Below, one piece after another: positions 19,970-29,936 of a stretch of DNA of 29,936 bases. A program made the position numbers and the translations under genes. Source of the DNA: Apostichopus californicus (Eukaryota > Echinodermata > Holothuroidea > Aspidochirotida > Stichopodidae); contig JAIPMN010018046.1 of the NCBI GenBank assembly GCA_020650975.1, positions 1 to 29,936 of the forward strand, in the 5' to 3' direction. Every line of letters starts with the position of its first letter. Within the stretch, counting starts at the first letter, position 1. Under the pieces are notes generated by a model, which did no database searches, had not been told where the DNA came from, and worked only from the letters and a program-made list of their open reading frames with translations.

Positions 19970-20159
19970 CTATCGAAGATAAACAAAAATCAGGGTTACA
20001 CTGCATGGTAGGCATATATTATAAGACACACGGTTAGAGCCCTAAGCCCAGGCCTTACTCTATAAGCCTATTGTCAAATACGATTTCCACTCTAAAAAAT
20101 CAAATAGGTTGATGAACACAAAATTGGGTAAATGTTAACCCCTCATTGCGACACAAAAC

Positions 20160-20868
20160 TGTTGGATAACCCGCTATTGTGTTGTTGTGCCGGATTTACA
20201 TTTACCCACTAATTTGGTTACTTTTACACAACTTAAGCGTGAAATAACTCTTTCTTGTGGTGCTGTATGGGATTTACATTTACCACTACTTGGGGTGCTT
20301 TTACACTAGATTCGGATCAGATCTCGACGTCAGGACCTGATCCTGTCGTCAGGAGCACGACTGTAGTGTTAACACAGTTCAAATCCGGATCTGTTCCTCT
20401 TATTTTGATGCTGGCAGAGACCAGGATCTGATCCGGACATCGAGATCAATTTTGAATGTAAACATTCCGCATCGACAGTGACTCGAGATATCCGGTGACC
20501 GCATTACGTCACATGCATTCTCGTTTGAAATTCCAGTCCTGTATAATGCATGTACTAATTACAACGTAGATTGAGTGCGTTTGGGCCGTACATAGCGTAG
20601 TATTGTCACCCTCACGCCATGCAACAATGGCAACGAAAGTTTTGGAGTATGCGTACTACGCGTTCCGCGGCTGCGCATGACACAATTCCAATGAGATTTT
20701 TTTAACCAACATCCTGTGAAAAGCGGGGGAGTATCAGACCACGACTCAGGTGTAAACGCGTCCGGATCAATTCATAAGTTTACCCCATGGAGATATGATC
20801 GTCTGATAACATCAGGGGATCTAATCCGGATCTAGTGTAAAAGCGGCCTTGGTTACTTTTACACAATG
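20160..20868. repeat. Intronic tandem repeat, block 1 (split by MITE)
   Basis: Two monomers of about 76-80 bp with the pattern TGTGTTG.TGTG..GGGATTTACATTTACC...TTTGGTTACTTTTACACAA..GTGAAAT. The second copy is interrupted at its ACTTG|GTTAC position by the MITE and resumes at 20849. It is the same family as block 2 at 21241. Confidence 0.8.
20293..20848. mobile_element. MITE of 556 bp with inverted termini
   Basis: The termini are inverted copies: the left end reads GCTTTTACACTAGATTCGGA, and the right end, reverse-complemented, reads GCTTTTACACTAGATCCGGA. In all, 27 bp match with two differences, plus outer GGGT versus GGCC. Subterminal inverted copies of GATCTGATCCGGACATCGAG lie near 20425. 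It has no coding capacity. A 3 bp TTG (or 4 bp TTGG) duplication flanks it. The uninterrupted tandem-repeat copies nearby (CCACTACTTGTTTAC) act as an empty-site reference. The DNA transposon superfamily cannot be decided; 3 bp duplications occur in CACTA and PIF/Harbinger, among others. Confidence 0.85.
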
Positions 20869-21240
20869 TACATTACGGTCAAGCTTGTCTATAGAAAAAC
20901 AGTCCTCAAATTCACTAGAGCATAAATAACGTGTTACTTGATAGCATAAACTATCCCATGTACTGCCATTAGGCTTCATCCTTGAGCACACCTAATTAAT
21001 TGACCAGCCCCCATATGATTGTAAACATGCACAAGTGTTGCATTGGCCAGCACTACTTTTCTGTGTGAAGACAAATTTGGCTTGATCAATGAAATAGTAC
21101 ATTGTGTTTAATTATGAATTTGTGCACATGATGGTTCAGTATGGCTAGTATTACCAAATCGAGTATATATTCAATCTCCCCTGTTGTTGGCCAGGACTCC
21201 GGTGGTATTTGCTATGCAAGGACGATCGTACTTAATGTTG
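20869..21240. other. Unique intron sequence between tandem repeat blocks
   Basis: About 370 bp with no recognisable feature, separating the two blocks of one tandem repeat family. Confidence 0.5.
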
Positions 21241-21675
21241 TTGTGAAATTACCCTTAATTGTGTTGCTGTGCGGGATATACATTTACCTGCTATTTGTTA
21301 ACTTTTAAACAATTAATTAAGGTGTGAAATTACTCTTTACTGTGTTGTTGTACGAGACTAACACTTACCACTACTTGTTTACTTTCACACATGTAGGTGC
21401 GAAATTACCATTCATTGTGTTGCTCTGCGGGATATACATTTACTCGCGAATTGTTTACTTTTACACAATTTATTAAGGTGTGAAATAACTCTTTACTGTG
21501 TTGTTGTACGAGACTAACACTTACCACTACTTGTTTACTTTCACACAATGTAGGTGTGAAATTACCCTTATTGCGTTGCTGTGTGGGATATACTTTTAGA
21601 CACTCGTTGGCTTACTATTACACTAAATATATAGACGTAGAATTACTACCTTCCGTGTTGCTGTGTAGTATTTAC
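21241..21675. repeat. Intronic two-part tandem repeat, block 2 (157 bp period)
   Basis: Two alternating monomers form a higher-order unit. Type A contains TGTGTTGCT.TGCGGGATATAC; type B contains TGTGTTGTTGTACGAGACTA and CCACTACTTGTTTACTTTC. The B copies start at 21334 and 21491, giving a 157 bp period and near-identical sequence. One and a half further, more diverged monomers follow. Within a type copies are more alike than between types, so the dimer was amplified as a unit. Confidence 0.85.
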
Positions 21676-24129
21676 ACTTTGAAACCTTTCGTTGATTCTT
21701 TGGCATACTGATCACTTTGGAACAGTTGCTGTAAATTTACAGAATGATTATGTTTATGAGCTACACAACACAATTTGGTTTTGTTGTACAAAGTCCAAGT
21801 TTCTCAGTATTAATATAATGGGTATGAAACTTCACTGATAAAACATGTAGAAACATTAAATGCATTCTTTAAAAACATGAACTTTGTGAAAACTTCATTC
21901 CATGAACGTGTGATAAGAATAATCAGTTCACATTAGCTGACTTTTAACTGAACACATCAGTTCACTTTTAACTGAACACATATACAACTCACAGGATGTT
22001 ACCGAAGTTTTCATCAATCTCTATTATAGATTACCGCAAGACTGCGTCTGTCCTTTCAGCCTTTGGCAATTCACTGGCAGTGACACATGCAGGCAGGCCA
22101 TAGCATATAGCCACAAGTGAACTAGTACTGAATGTTACTGGTATAACTATAACGTAATCGTTGTAGGAAAGCTCCAGGAGTAACTAGGCACAGCATATAG
22201 GCTATATCCAATTACTAGGATAGGAAAGTAGAATTCAACTAAAGTAATGGTGATAACAAACTTTTTTGGACTGAGATGACAGTCTGCTATTGCTGTTTGT
22301 CTCTATAGGCATAACTGCTAATAAAGAAATTGCTAATTATATTGCAACTAAGAGTCCTTGTACCTTCTAAGCAAATGACGATGAAAATTAAATGTTTGTG
22401 GTAAATTTATGCATCCTTTTTGATATGTGAGTCACCATGCATCACCGAAAGCATCTGCGAGTTACAATATGGAGAATAATTTATAAAAAAGGAAAGCAAT
22501 ATATTATTACAGAAGAAAGAGACTACTTGTAAGTAGACAAGAATGTACTGTGGCAGACTGCTAAAAATGCTGCAATACACGTTGATGGGCCTACATCTAT
22601 GATGGTGCCTTGTTTTATTGTAACTTTAATATTCTGCAATAACTTTAAATAAAGTTGAAACTTCGAAGTTCGAGCAGGCCTACAAATGCAAAATGAACTG
22701 CGTACTAATGTATCGACATCTGCACGTTGTAGGTACAGGGAGTTTTGATGAGTTGATCGTGGTGAAATTTCTGCAAGATCAAAGCATGGGGAAGCACGAG
22801 GGCGGTTGAAAGAGTTCCAGGGCGGTGAAAGTCGGTTAAAGGAGGGGCAGGGTGGGCGAAATGAGGGGCGGGCCGACCGCCCCTGTAAAAACATGGGTCA
22901 CACAATAAATGCAGTTGGTGTTAAGTCAGGACGCAAAATGTTTCTCTAGTAACATTGTCACTCGTATTACTTCGATTCCCTTTGATTTTGTATACAGACA
23001 GCACTAAGCGGCTTTAGTAAAATTAGTTGAATAGTGCAGTGTTTTTATACTTGCAATATCTAGACACTCCTTTTATTTGATCTCCAACGTTCACGGCATA
23101 TGCACATCTATTTAAGGAGCTCGATTAAATCAGTTGAAAAGTACAGTATTTTTAAGCTGGCATTTTACCTAGACGCTCTTTTTTGTCATTTACGTGCCAA
23201 TGCACAGCTATGCACATAAGGTTGTAAGTGTTGTAAAGTTAAATATAAAGTCGTATGGAGTTACCAGTATGATGGAAATAATTAGCCATCTTACTTTGAC
23301 CGGTGCAACAAAGGGTATAGGTAAATTGTTATGACAAGACGAAGAATTAAAAGTAAATTATGTGTTCACTTTGGAGTATAGCATATCCTAACATACTTTT
23401 GGGAACGGAGTGGTAAAACGTATGAGAATCAAACGATTTTTGGTTGAATCCACCGTCTTATTGATCACCGTGCAGTATTTGCAAACTACGTACATCACCT
23501 ATATGTTCAAAACTAGCACATCTTTATGTTCAAAACCAGCAAACCGATATTTTCGAAACTACTGTACAGTGGCTGTTGGTTCAAATCTAACGTTGAAGTT
23601 AATCAGCAGCGTATGTCTCTGATGTTTTCAATTGGTCTTCGGCATGTCAGTATGTTTAGCCGTCGGCATACCAATATAAAAGAATGACACGCTCATTTAT
23701 CATAGAAAGCAAGGAATTAATGACAATTTCAATGTTACCCTGGCTACCGATTCAAGTTTCGTACTGGATACATAATACGGGACGCCATCTTCAACATGTT
23801 TCTGAACATGTTGGTATAAATTCTGCAATTTATTTTAATTGTGAAACGAATGACAACGCCGATGAACGTCTGTAGGTTCAAACAAATCCTTATGCGTTTC
23901 TCAGATTGAGTAGAACTGTTTATATAATTGTATATTTCTGATATACTGATATTGAAACAAATATGGTGATGTTAACGTTAGAATGATGATGTGAACTAGT
24001 AATATGCTGATATTTTCCCTGACATACGGTATTGATGCTCTTTCCTGTTCTTGCTAACGATATTAAACAAATAGCGGTCCGTAGTCTGTCAGTGATTGAC
24101 TGATGGTATATTATTATTTACATACTCAC
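21676..24129. other. Unique intron sequence, nothing recognised
   Basis: About 2.4 kb of AT-rich DNA. The open frames on both strands look random. A G-rich, purine-rich tract on the plus strand (22785-22885, with repeated GGGCGG and GAGGGGC words) explains the long minus-strand open frames there. Confidence 0.5.
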
Positions 24130-24342
24130 CAGATGAGACGTATGCCAGTAAGAGTTGCCAAGGAGATCGTACATAGATTCCACAATAAATGTATGATAAT
24201 CCTGTCAATACAGCTCCACATATCGCAGTTGGCCTCTTCCCAAATATACTTGCGAGGGACGTTGTAACAGGAGCTAGAAAGAGAGAAGCTTGTGACAGGG
24301 GCGTCAATCCCAAATGAAAAGTAGCGGAAGGTGGATAAATGA
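24130..24342 (-). CDS. SLC16-like monocarboxylate transporter, upstream exon
   Basis: This 213 bp exon encodes PPSATFHLGLTPLSQASLF, then APVTTSLASIFGKRPTAICG and SPWQLLLAYVSSG. The line corresponds to TM2-TM4 of monocarboxylate transporters ('TSWIxSIxxAxxxLxGPVxxxLxxRFGxRxVxxxGG...SLWxLYxTYGVLxG'). The donor GTGAGTATG follows 24130 in phase 1 and continues into 19969 with Gly-Ile-Gly-Phe-Gly. The start is chosen at the AG of ATGTTCAG before 24342, which also gives phase 1; this acceptor is moderate, so the 5' limit is less sure. The N-terminal exon with the family motif 'DGGWGW' was not found on the minus strand up to the window end. Confidence 0.8.
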
Positions 24343-24369
24343 CTGAACATGGATAAAGTGAGCGCCGTA

Positions 24370-24475
24370 GTCGCAAAGCCTTTATCGGGTGGGGTCCAGA
24401 GACCCGCCTTATGGCCCTTGATGGGGTCCAAGGACACAGCCCCGACAGGGTTCAGGGGGACTCACTTCTAGAAAT
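24370..24475. repeat. GC-rich repeat fragment beside the transporter exon
   Basis: Three degenerate copies of a GGGGTCCA/GGGTTCA word with GACCCGCC or GCCCCGAC spacers stand out from the AT-rich surroundings. It looks like a fragment of a dispersed repeat in the intron upstream of the exon. Confidence 0.4.
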
Positions 24476-25930
24476 CTTCAAGTTTGCTTCTGTTTGGTCC
24501 TTGAATTGATATGCCAGTAAAAAAATACATTTTAACAAAAGTCACATCTCACAGTGATTAGACTTAAATCAAGAAAGACAAATATTTAACATCCGGGTGT
24601 CACTTAGGACCTTTATCATGGAAACTTAAACCAAAAGGGAAACATTCTTAAACTTTGCACACAAGAACAAAATCATTTTGTTATACAACATATGTCTACA
24701 ACATGAATACATATGGTATGATAAGTACATTTAAAAGCGCTACTGGGTTCACGCAGGTTAAATCTTAGAAGCTCTCTACATTTATTGTTATTCTAACAAA
24801 ACTCGTGAAACCAAACCAAACGCATGGTCAACGCATCCGCGATTGTACATATACCGCGTGATGAGTGTTCCTTTTGGACGCAATTCCTTTAATACGTGCC
24901 TAGAATCTGGAGGTAGCACACTACTGACTAATGAACTCAGAAGAAATTATAAGAACATTTCGCCAAGACCAACTGAAATAGCGCATTCTCTCCAGGCGTT
25001 CACATTATCGTAGGCCTACTTTCATTTAGAAAGTGGAAATCTCAGGTTGCAGCAGAAAGAGGGGCGTGCCTTCCCCCCACCCCTCCCACATGATTGACGC
25101 ACCTGGCTTGTTGCTTCAAATAAAGTAAAAGTCCTTGTAGTGTCTCACAGCTCATAATCAATTGTGTCACAATATTCCACTCTTTCAAGATTTGGAGTAT
25201 CTTAATTCCCTAAATAGGGCAAAGAAGAATATGGAACAGAAAAGAATTAAATAATTCTGACTTTTCTTGCACTTGAATTCAACATGTGCATGCATTATGT
25301 TTTCCTTGCCATCACCCAACAGACAAAGATAACAATAAAATGTCGACAAAAGCACAGCAATTATTTTTCTTCAATACTCACCCATTATGCATGATAATCC
25401 ATTTTGTAACGAGAAGATCCAAGCAACAGTGGCATGTGTGGTCGATAGCTGAAGAACCATTTCATCGAGCAAAACTCCATTCGACTTTAAACATCCGGAT
25501 ACGAGAAACGAACGAGCACAGCAGGCCACTAAGACGACCCATTTATCCATTGTATCTTTCGATAATGGTAACGGAGAACTCAGAATTGTGATGACTTTTC
25601 ACTCTCATGCATGCGTTGTGCGTATACTATATGTCATTTATGTTATTAAATATTGTTGAAAGCTTCGTCGTAACACGGGGACGTGATTTCACTCTACGCA
25701 TGTACAAAATTCTTCTCAATGACACGTGACAACTCCACCCATGTTTGTTGCAGATACTGGTCATCCGTATTAGTCTTGCTAGATAGTCAAATAATGATGT
25801 ATAATAATATGTTATAATATTGTTTCAGTGAAGACTAAGTATAAGACTAAGAAAGTCGAATAATGGTGACTAATATTGAAAGTTCAACGAGCATTTCACT
25901 GCCACGTTTCAAAAGCATTTTTCTTCATGC
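24476..25930. other. Non-coding DNA, probably transporter intron
   Basis: No exon, RNA gene or element end is recognised. The plus-strand open frame at 25286-25591 has no family resemblance. Confidence 0.45.
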
Positions 25931-25943
25931 ACTGAGACATTCT

Positions 25944-25970
25944 TTGTGTGTGCGTGTGTGTGTGTGTGTG
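25944..25970. repeat. (TG)n microsatellite
   Basis: A TG repeat with one interruption (TGCG). Confidence 0.95.
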
Positions 25971-25974
25971 CATG

Positions 25975-26072
25975 TACAGGTGTGTTCTGTATTTATAGCC
26001 GTGTGTGCCTGACAATGGCGTAGGACCTCTTGCGAGGTCAATCAGGGGTAAACTTCTTTATTTGATTTGAAT
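25975..26072 (+). mobile_element. LINE 3' tail fragment ending (TTTGA)n
   Basis: GGACCTCTTGCGAGGTCAAT forms a short hairpin and is followed by TAAACTTCTTTATTTGATTT and GA. This layout (a hairpin, a 'TAAACTTCTTT' sequence and a short tail repeat) is common at 3' ends of CR1-like LINEs. Only the end is visible, so it would be a strongly 5'-truncated copy. Confidence 0.5.
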
Positions 26073-27219
26073 GGCGTAGCTAATGCAACATACTTTGTAT
26101 ACAGTAAACGACTATTGCGGTACAAACTCGACGTTCAAAATCAATTGATTGAAGCAAAACCAAGCAGTACTTGTGCTAACAAGTACACTTTCATTACAAT
26201 TAATATTATACTTTTCCAGCTTCATTATCTATATTGAAATTGTGTGTGTGTGAGAGGCTTTTTTTTCTTTTTCCATGGAGCTTTTTCCATGGAGCTTCAA
26301 CCTTGATGCAGCCTATATTTTACAAGACTTAGTATTAACAAGATCGTGAAATGTTAGGCTGTAGTGATTTTCGAAACCATTGAAACATCGTTCATGACCA
26401 GCAGCCTCTTGTCATGTCATATCCTCGGTGTGTCCTCCAGCTTGATATCATATCAGTGGCCACCCTATGTACAAGTCTGTCTGTTACTCGATTACATTGG
26501 ATGTTAAAGATCTGCTCTATTGGCTCCAATTATAGTACGCTATAGCTAGGAAAGTTTTGGGATTACGTAATCGACCAGCCATGGTCGTAAATTGACCTCG
26601 GGCTCTACAATTAGCCTGCGTAGCTTTTAACACCATTGTGCTCTTTGTGTAAACACTGTGTGGAAATATGTCTACAGTTAAGTTAATCATACAGCGTTCA
26701 CACAAAGACCCTCATACAAGAACCAATATGTGGCAGGCATTGCAGGCTAATTGGTAATCTCAAGAAAAGTTTCCATCATAGCGTGCTATAGTTGGGGTCT
26801 ATACAGCAGACCTTTAAAAGCCAACTCACTGGTCCGCACTTGTGTTACACCCATAGAGCAGTATGTAATGTAGTAAAGATGAAGTAGTATACCGCCACCT
26901 CTCTGTTATTAACTCTAGATACCGTGTTGGACGATGACGGACAGATTTGAAGATTATAATATAGTACGTAGATCATCATAACACACGTCTCTTGTTTGCT
27001 TTCTGCCACTTTGTTCATTCTATATACATGCTCGTACCTAACACCGAAGGATATCACATAGTATATATAAGACTAGAGGGCGGACTGCCCAAAATAGCTG
27101 TGCCAGCATTGAGATTCCGTCGCACATAACCAAACCGGGCAAATCGCGCTAGATGTGAACGTCGTCTGCTCACTGTTTACCTTATAGACAAGTGAATCCT
27201 TGGCTTAATTTAGTTTAGT
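26073..27219. other. Non-coding DNA, nothing recognised
   Basis: It contains a 14 bp tandem duplication, CTTTTTCCATGGAG (26267-26294), and a short (TG)n. No coding sequence is supported. Confidence 0.5.
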
Positions 27220-27480
27220 AAGAAAAGGATCAGGAAGGACAGTGTCTTCTTAAAAATACCCAGAAAATCCAAGAACCAAAACCTTAAAAATTCAAAAGAA
27301 AGTAGTCTTTCACACTACAGGAAATACCTCTATCAAGAGCATTATTCTAGACAGGCTATTCCACTCATCCACAATTCTCGGCGAGAAGAAATTTTTCCTG
27401 ACATCCAACATACCTGAAAATATAGTTCCCATAAGGGTAAATAATAACCGTTTCTTTCCTCAAAACAAGAGGAAATACTG
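27220..27480 (-). pseudogene. LINE reverse-transcriptase ORF, C-terminal remnant
   Basis: On the minus strand the codons read RKNFFSPRIVDEWNSL near 27390, matching the conserved end of CR1/Jockey-like ORF2 proteins ('FFSxRVVxxWNSLPxxVVxAxSVxxFKxRLD'). A frame change follows, and VSVKDYF near 27310 continues the pattern. Nothing of the RT core is visible nearby, so this is a short, old remnant of a different LINE insertion from the one at 7.9-12.5 kb. Confidence 0.65.
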
Positions 27481-27956
27481 TTTTTCATTCATAATTTGTG
27501 TATTAAGTTAATTAATGTCTAAAGGGGCATTTTTTCGCGCCCAAATCTGGAAGGGGCGGGGGAGCGGGGATGGGGAGGGCGTGGACCTGAAGTGAATGAT
27601 ATTGTCATAGTCTTGCTATGGCTAAAGGAAAGCATTTTACGGTCATTTAACTAGAAAATTTAATTATTTGCTTGAAAACTCTCTAGTTGGAAAAAAGTGG
27701 GGGTCACCCGCCCCCTTTTGAGAGACTTTTGCTTATGTAAGGAAATGCATACATCTTAAAAACTAAGTAGACAGCACCACATGGGTTTAAATGACCGTTC
27801 TCTTTCCAGAACATAGGGAAGAACAATGCGTACAATAAACATTTGCATCAAGCTCATCTCAAGTTGTATAATTTGGCATAAAGTGAAACCGTGGTGGGAA
27901 TTCTTTGCAAATATTTGTCTTGGCTGGAACACTAGAAACCCATAATCGCACCGACG
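27481..27956. other. Non-coding DNA left of the hAT remnant
   Basis: It includes two G-rich spots: 27551-27582, and GGGGGTCACCCGCCCCC at 27699-27715, which can form a hairpin. I looked for a hAT-type terminal repeat here and found none. Confidence 0.45.
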
Positions 27957-28832
27957 TTGGTCTGGGTAAATTGCATGGTGACTAAACCTTTAACTAGCTA
28001 TAACAGGATCACTGGTACGACAGGTGATATCAATAAGCATATTACTGCAGAATATCACAAATCTGTTGCAGCCAAACGCCACGAATTCCTCTCAGCTCAA
28101 GGCAGGAACACAAATGTCTACAAACCTATTAATTCTTATCATCGTAAAATTTGCAAGGAAAATCGAAAAAGACTGAAACCACTTGTTGAAACCATTTGGG
28201 GGGGTGGCGGCAGGAACAATATTGAACTCAGGGCCAGAGATGACAGAGGGTCTTTGGATGTGGAAAAGTGGCAAGAGGGAGAAGGAACTTTCAGACGTCT
28301 CTTATGTATCGTGTTCCATATGTTTCTAATACTACCACAAAGATAGTAAATCCATTAAAGAGGATTTTATCACATTCATTGATGTTTTGGAACAAGAATA
28401 TAACCAAAATGGCAGCAATGAGAGCGTTATGGAACAAAACATAGCGAAGACGATGGAAGAATATTTGGAGAACTGTAATCAAGAAATTAAAAGTTTCGAA
28501 GCTTTGAAGAGCCACGGCCTACAGGGAATGTCCGTGGTAAAGCTATTGTGAGAGAAATTGAGAATAGTGGCTTATCATTTGATGCAGCCATTGGAAAAAG
28601 TTTTGATAGGGCCAGCGTAATGAGCTCTGGATCTGTTGGTACTTGTGCATTTGTTAAGCAGCACTGTACATACGCAGAGTTTTATCACTGTTCTGCACAT
28701 GCCCTAAAATTGACTATGGTTCATGCCTCAAAGATCCCTGTATCAGAGGATTTTTGGAAGATAGATGCTCTTACAACCTCAGATTTTCATTGCGTAAAAG
28801 ATCGCTTTGATTTAAACAGTGTAATAGAGTAA
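27957..28832 (+). pseudogene. hAT-type transposase remnant (ZMYM1/P52rIPK-like)
   Basis: The N-terminal part contains SYNRITGTTGDINKHITAEY and then KICKENRKRLKPLVETI and RNNIELRARDD with GEGTFRRLL. This is the order seen in hAT transposases related to ZMYM1 and the 52 kDa repressor ('KExNRxxLxxIIETIxxxGRQNIALRGHxDDG...GNFxxLL'). A middle part in another frame (about 28357-28540) contains KEDFITFIDVLEQ and then EEYLENCNQEIKSFEAL. The original frame resumes with AIGKSFDRASVMSSGSVG and FYHCSAHALKL, like 'GQGYDGASxMSGxxxGxQ...YxHCxAHxLNL'. The segment normally holding the first catalytic Asp ('ADETTD') is missing or diverged, and the C-terminal half with the dimerisation domain is absent. It is dead, with at least two frame changes and a deletion. 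Confidence 0.8.
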
Positions 28833-29378
28833 TAGCAATTTTTTTTTTTTGCGCATCAATCTGCAGCTAAAAGACAAGATAAAATACCGATCAAGTGTAC
28901 GAAGTTGCGCTAATCGACTAGCGGTTTAAAGTAGCAGTAAGGTACTGTATAGGCTTTAGGACTCGCGCACACCTAGCTACTGTATATAGTATATACCTAA
29001 TAATATAGGAGCCATAATGTAACATAAGCCAAGTTATATTAGTAGGTGTTTTTACAGACGTTTCACTTTTAATTGTTTAAGACATTACAGTAGGCCTAGC
29101 TTCGTATTTATGATTCTGCGACATGTTTTACTTTGTTCAACACTTACTTTTGGTGGAAAAAGTTAAAATTTCATACTGCAAAGAAACATGACTTTTCAAT
29201 GCGCAATTACGTAGCACCATGTATCTGCCTAACTGCCTAACCATTGTTCGTAGAAAGTATTGATGTTGCAGATCTGTACTTTGGAGACTTGAACAACAAT
29301 CATAGGCCTACTGGCGGGTGAAATTTGGAGATTAGATTTTTAGTCACGGTCGCCAAATAGCGAGTACTTTTATAAATA
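28833..29378. other. Non-coding DNA, nothing recognised
   Basis: It begins with a run of 12 T (28839-28850). No hAT terminal repeat or coding signal is seen. Confidence 0.45.
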
Positions 29379-29640
29379 TTGGTCGAGGCCTGAAAACCTT
29401 CAAAACATGATTTCTAATGGTAGAAATCATGGATAATTTTTATACATGGTATATGGATTTGCCATATTGAGTACAAGAATCCAGTATTGCTTGTGAGGTC
29501 AAATCTCCTGTACGTCACCAGAGGTCAAACTCTGAAAAATCTTTTACATGATATCTAACGATGGAAATCGTGGATACCTCTTATACTTGGTGTGTGGATT
29601 TATAACATTGATTACAATACCCCTATTGTTTTTGGTGGAA
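29379..29640. repeat. Diverged tandem duplication of about 130 bp
   Basis: Unit 1 (about 29379-29505) and unit 2 (about 29520-29640) share, in order, CTGAAAA, ACATGAT.TCTAA, TGG.AATC.TGGATA, TATAC.TGGT.T.TGGATTT and TTGA.TACAA. AGGTCAAA half-sites precede the second unit (29497 and 29522). The layout looks like two monomers of a dispersed satellite-like repeat. Confidence 0.75.
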
Positions 29641-29936
29641 GTGTGCATCGCCACGTTCAGCAGACTGAACTGTGTTTATCATGCCATAGTTTTATTGTAA
29701 CAGCTTGTTCTGGTTAATAGGTTATAATAACAGGCAGAAGTCTAGTACATTGAAGTCATCGAAACCTCAATGCATTTTGCATTCTGGTTAGTAGTAAGAC
29801 CTCTTACGGCCAGGTGCCTTCATATTGAAGTATTTCAAGTAAACAAATATTATATTACATACAAATTCCAACCAATAAAACTTGATGATACACAGAATAC
29901 TTGTCAGACTAGGGGGGGGGGGGGGGCGGGGGGAAA
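29641..29936. other. Non-coding DNA ending in a poly-G run
   Basis: No coding signal. A run of 15 G (29912-29926) followed by CGGGGGG lies at the window end. Confidence 0.5.

Larger units (their letters stand above)
19970..24129 (-). other. Transporter intron of 4.16 kb
   Basis: It runs from donor GTGAGTATG (24129 downward) to acceptor ...CGATAG (19970). It holds the tandem repeat blocks (20160-20868 and 21241-21675) and a MITE (20293-20848). The rest, 21676-24128, shows nothing I recognise apart from a GC-rich purine tract on the plus strand at 22780-22885. Confidence 0.8.

Noticed and set aside
22523-22905. Minus-strand open frames with proline- and arginine-rich product
   Set aside because: They arise from a G-rich, purine-rich tract in the transporter intron. 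The composition explains the lack of stops, and no domain is seen.
25286-25591. A plus-strand open frame of 101 codons
   Set aside because: There is no recognisable domain and the composition is random-looking. It probably lies in an intron of the transporter gene.
1-29936. CRISPR array, prophage or bacterial defence system
   Set aside because: No regularly spaced repeats, no operon structure and no ribosome-binding sites. Spliced exons and eukaryotic transposons show this is animal DNA.

Overview
This window looks like animal genomic DNA, most likely from a marine invertebrate and probably a deuterostome such as an echinoderm. The reasons are an AT-rich background with scattered 'taggcctac' words, spliced host exons with consensus GT/AG sites, and a repeat mix of Polinton, DIRS-like, CR1/L2-like LINE, hAT and tRNA-derived SINE sequence. 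The phylum is inferred from texture, not from a marker gene. No rRNA, intact tRNA, CRISPR array or bacterial-type operon is visible.

The one host gene I can support is on the minus strand: an SLC16/monocarboxylate-transporter-like member of the major facilitator superfamily. Three coding exons are visible (24342-24130, 19969-19160, 18457-18285). Every visible junction is phase 1, and the joined exons read through in frame to a stop at 18285. The 5' exon or exons with the family's N-terminal motif are not visible. The 4.2 kb intron holds a roughly 157 bp two-part tandem repeat and a 556 bp MITE that landed in one repeat copy.

From 5.4 to 14.2 kb lies a broken Polinton (Maverick), read on the minus strand: a small Cys/His ORF, a DDE integrase, a penton-like minor capsid gene, an adenain-like protease and an FtsK/HerA-type packaging ATPase. 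Its integrase is split just before the C-terminal chromodomain by about 5.5 kb of foreign DNA. Most of that insert is a decayed CR1/L2-group LINE on the plus strand (ORF1, then an endonuclease and reverse-transcriptase ORF2). Inside the LINE's ORF1 sits a roughly 190 bp retroposon on the minus strand. Its first 43 nt are the 5' end of U2 snRNA, its remainder is an unrelated hairpin-rich body, and it is flanked by a perfect 17 bp direct repeat. The order of events is therefore Polinton, then LINE, then U2-headed retroposon.

To the right, a DIRS-like fossil (14.43-15.36 kb) and a second, weak penton-like scrap (about 15.8 kb) follow. A LINE 3' tail lies at about 16.4 kb. The left flank (1-5.3 kb) holds a tRNA-derived SINE, two related fold-back palindromes at 4.0-4.4 kb, and simple repeats. 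The right flank (24.4-29.9 kb) holds another LINE 3' tail, a LINE C-terminal remnant (27.2-27.5 kb), a hAT transposase remnant (27.96-28.84 kb) and a diverged tandem duplication (29.38-29.64 kb). The rest is non-coding, with nothing I can recognise.
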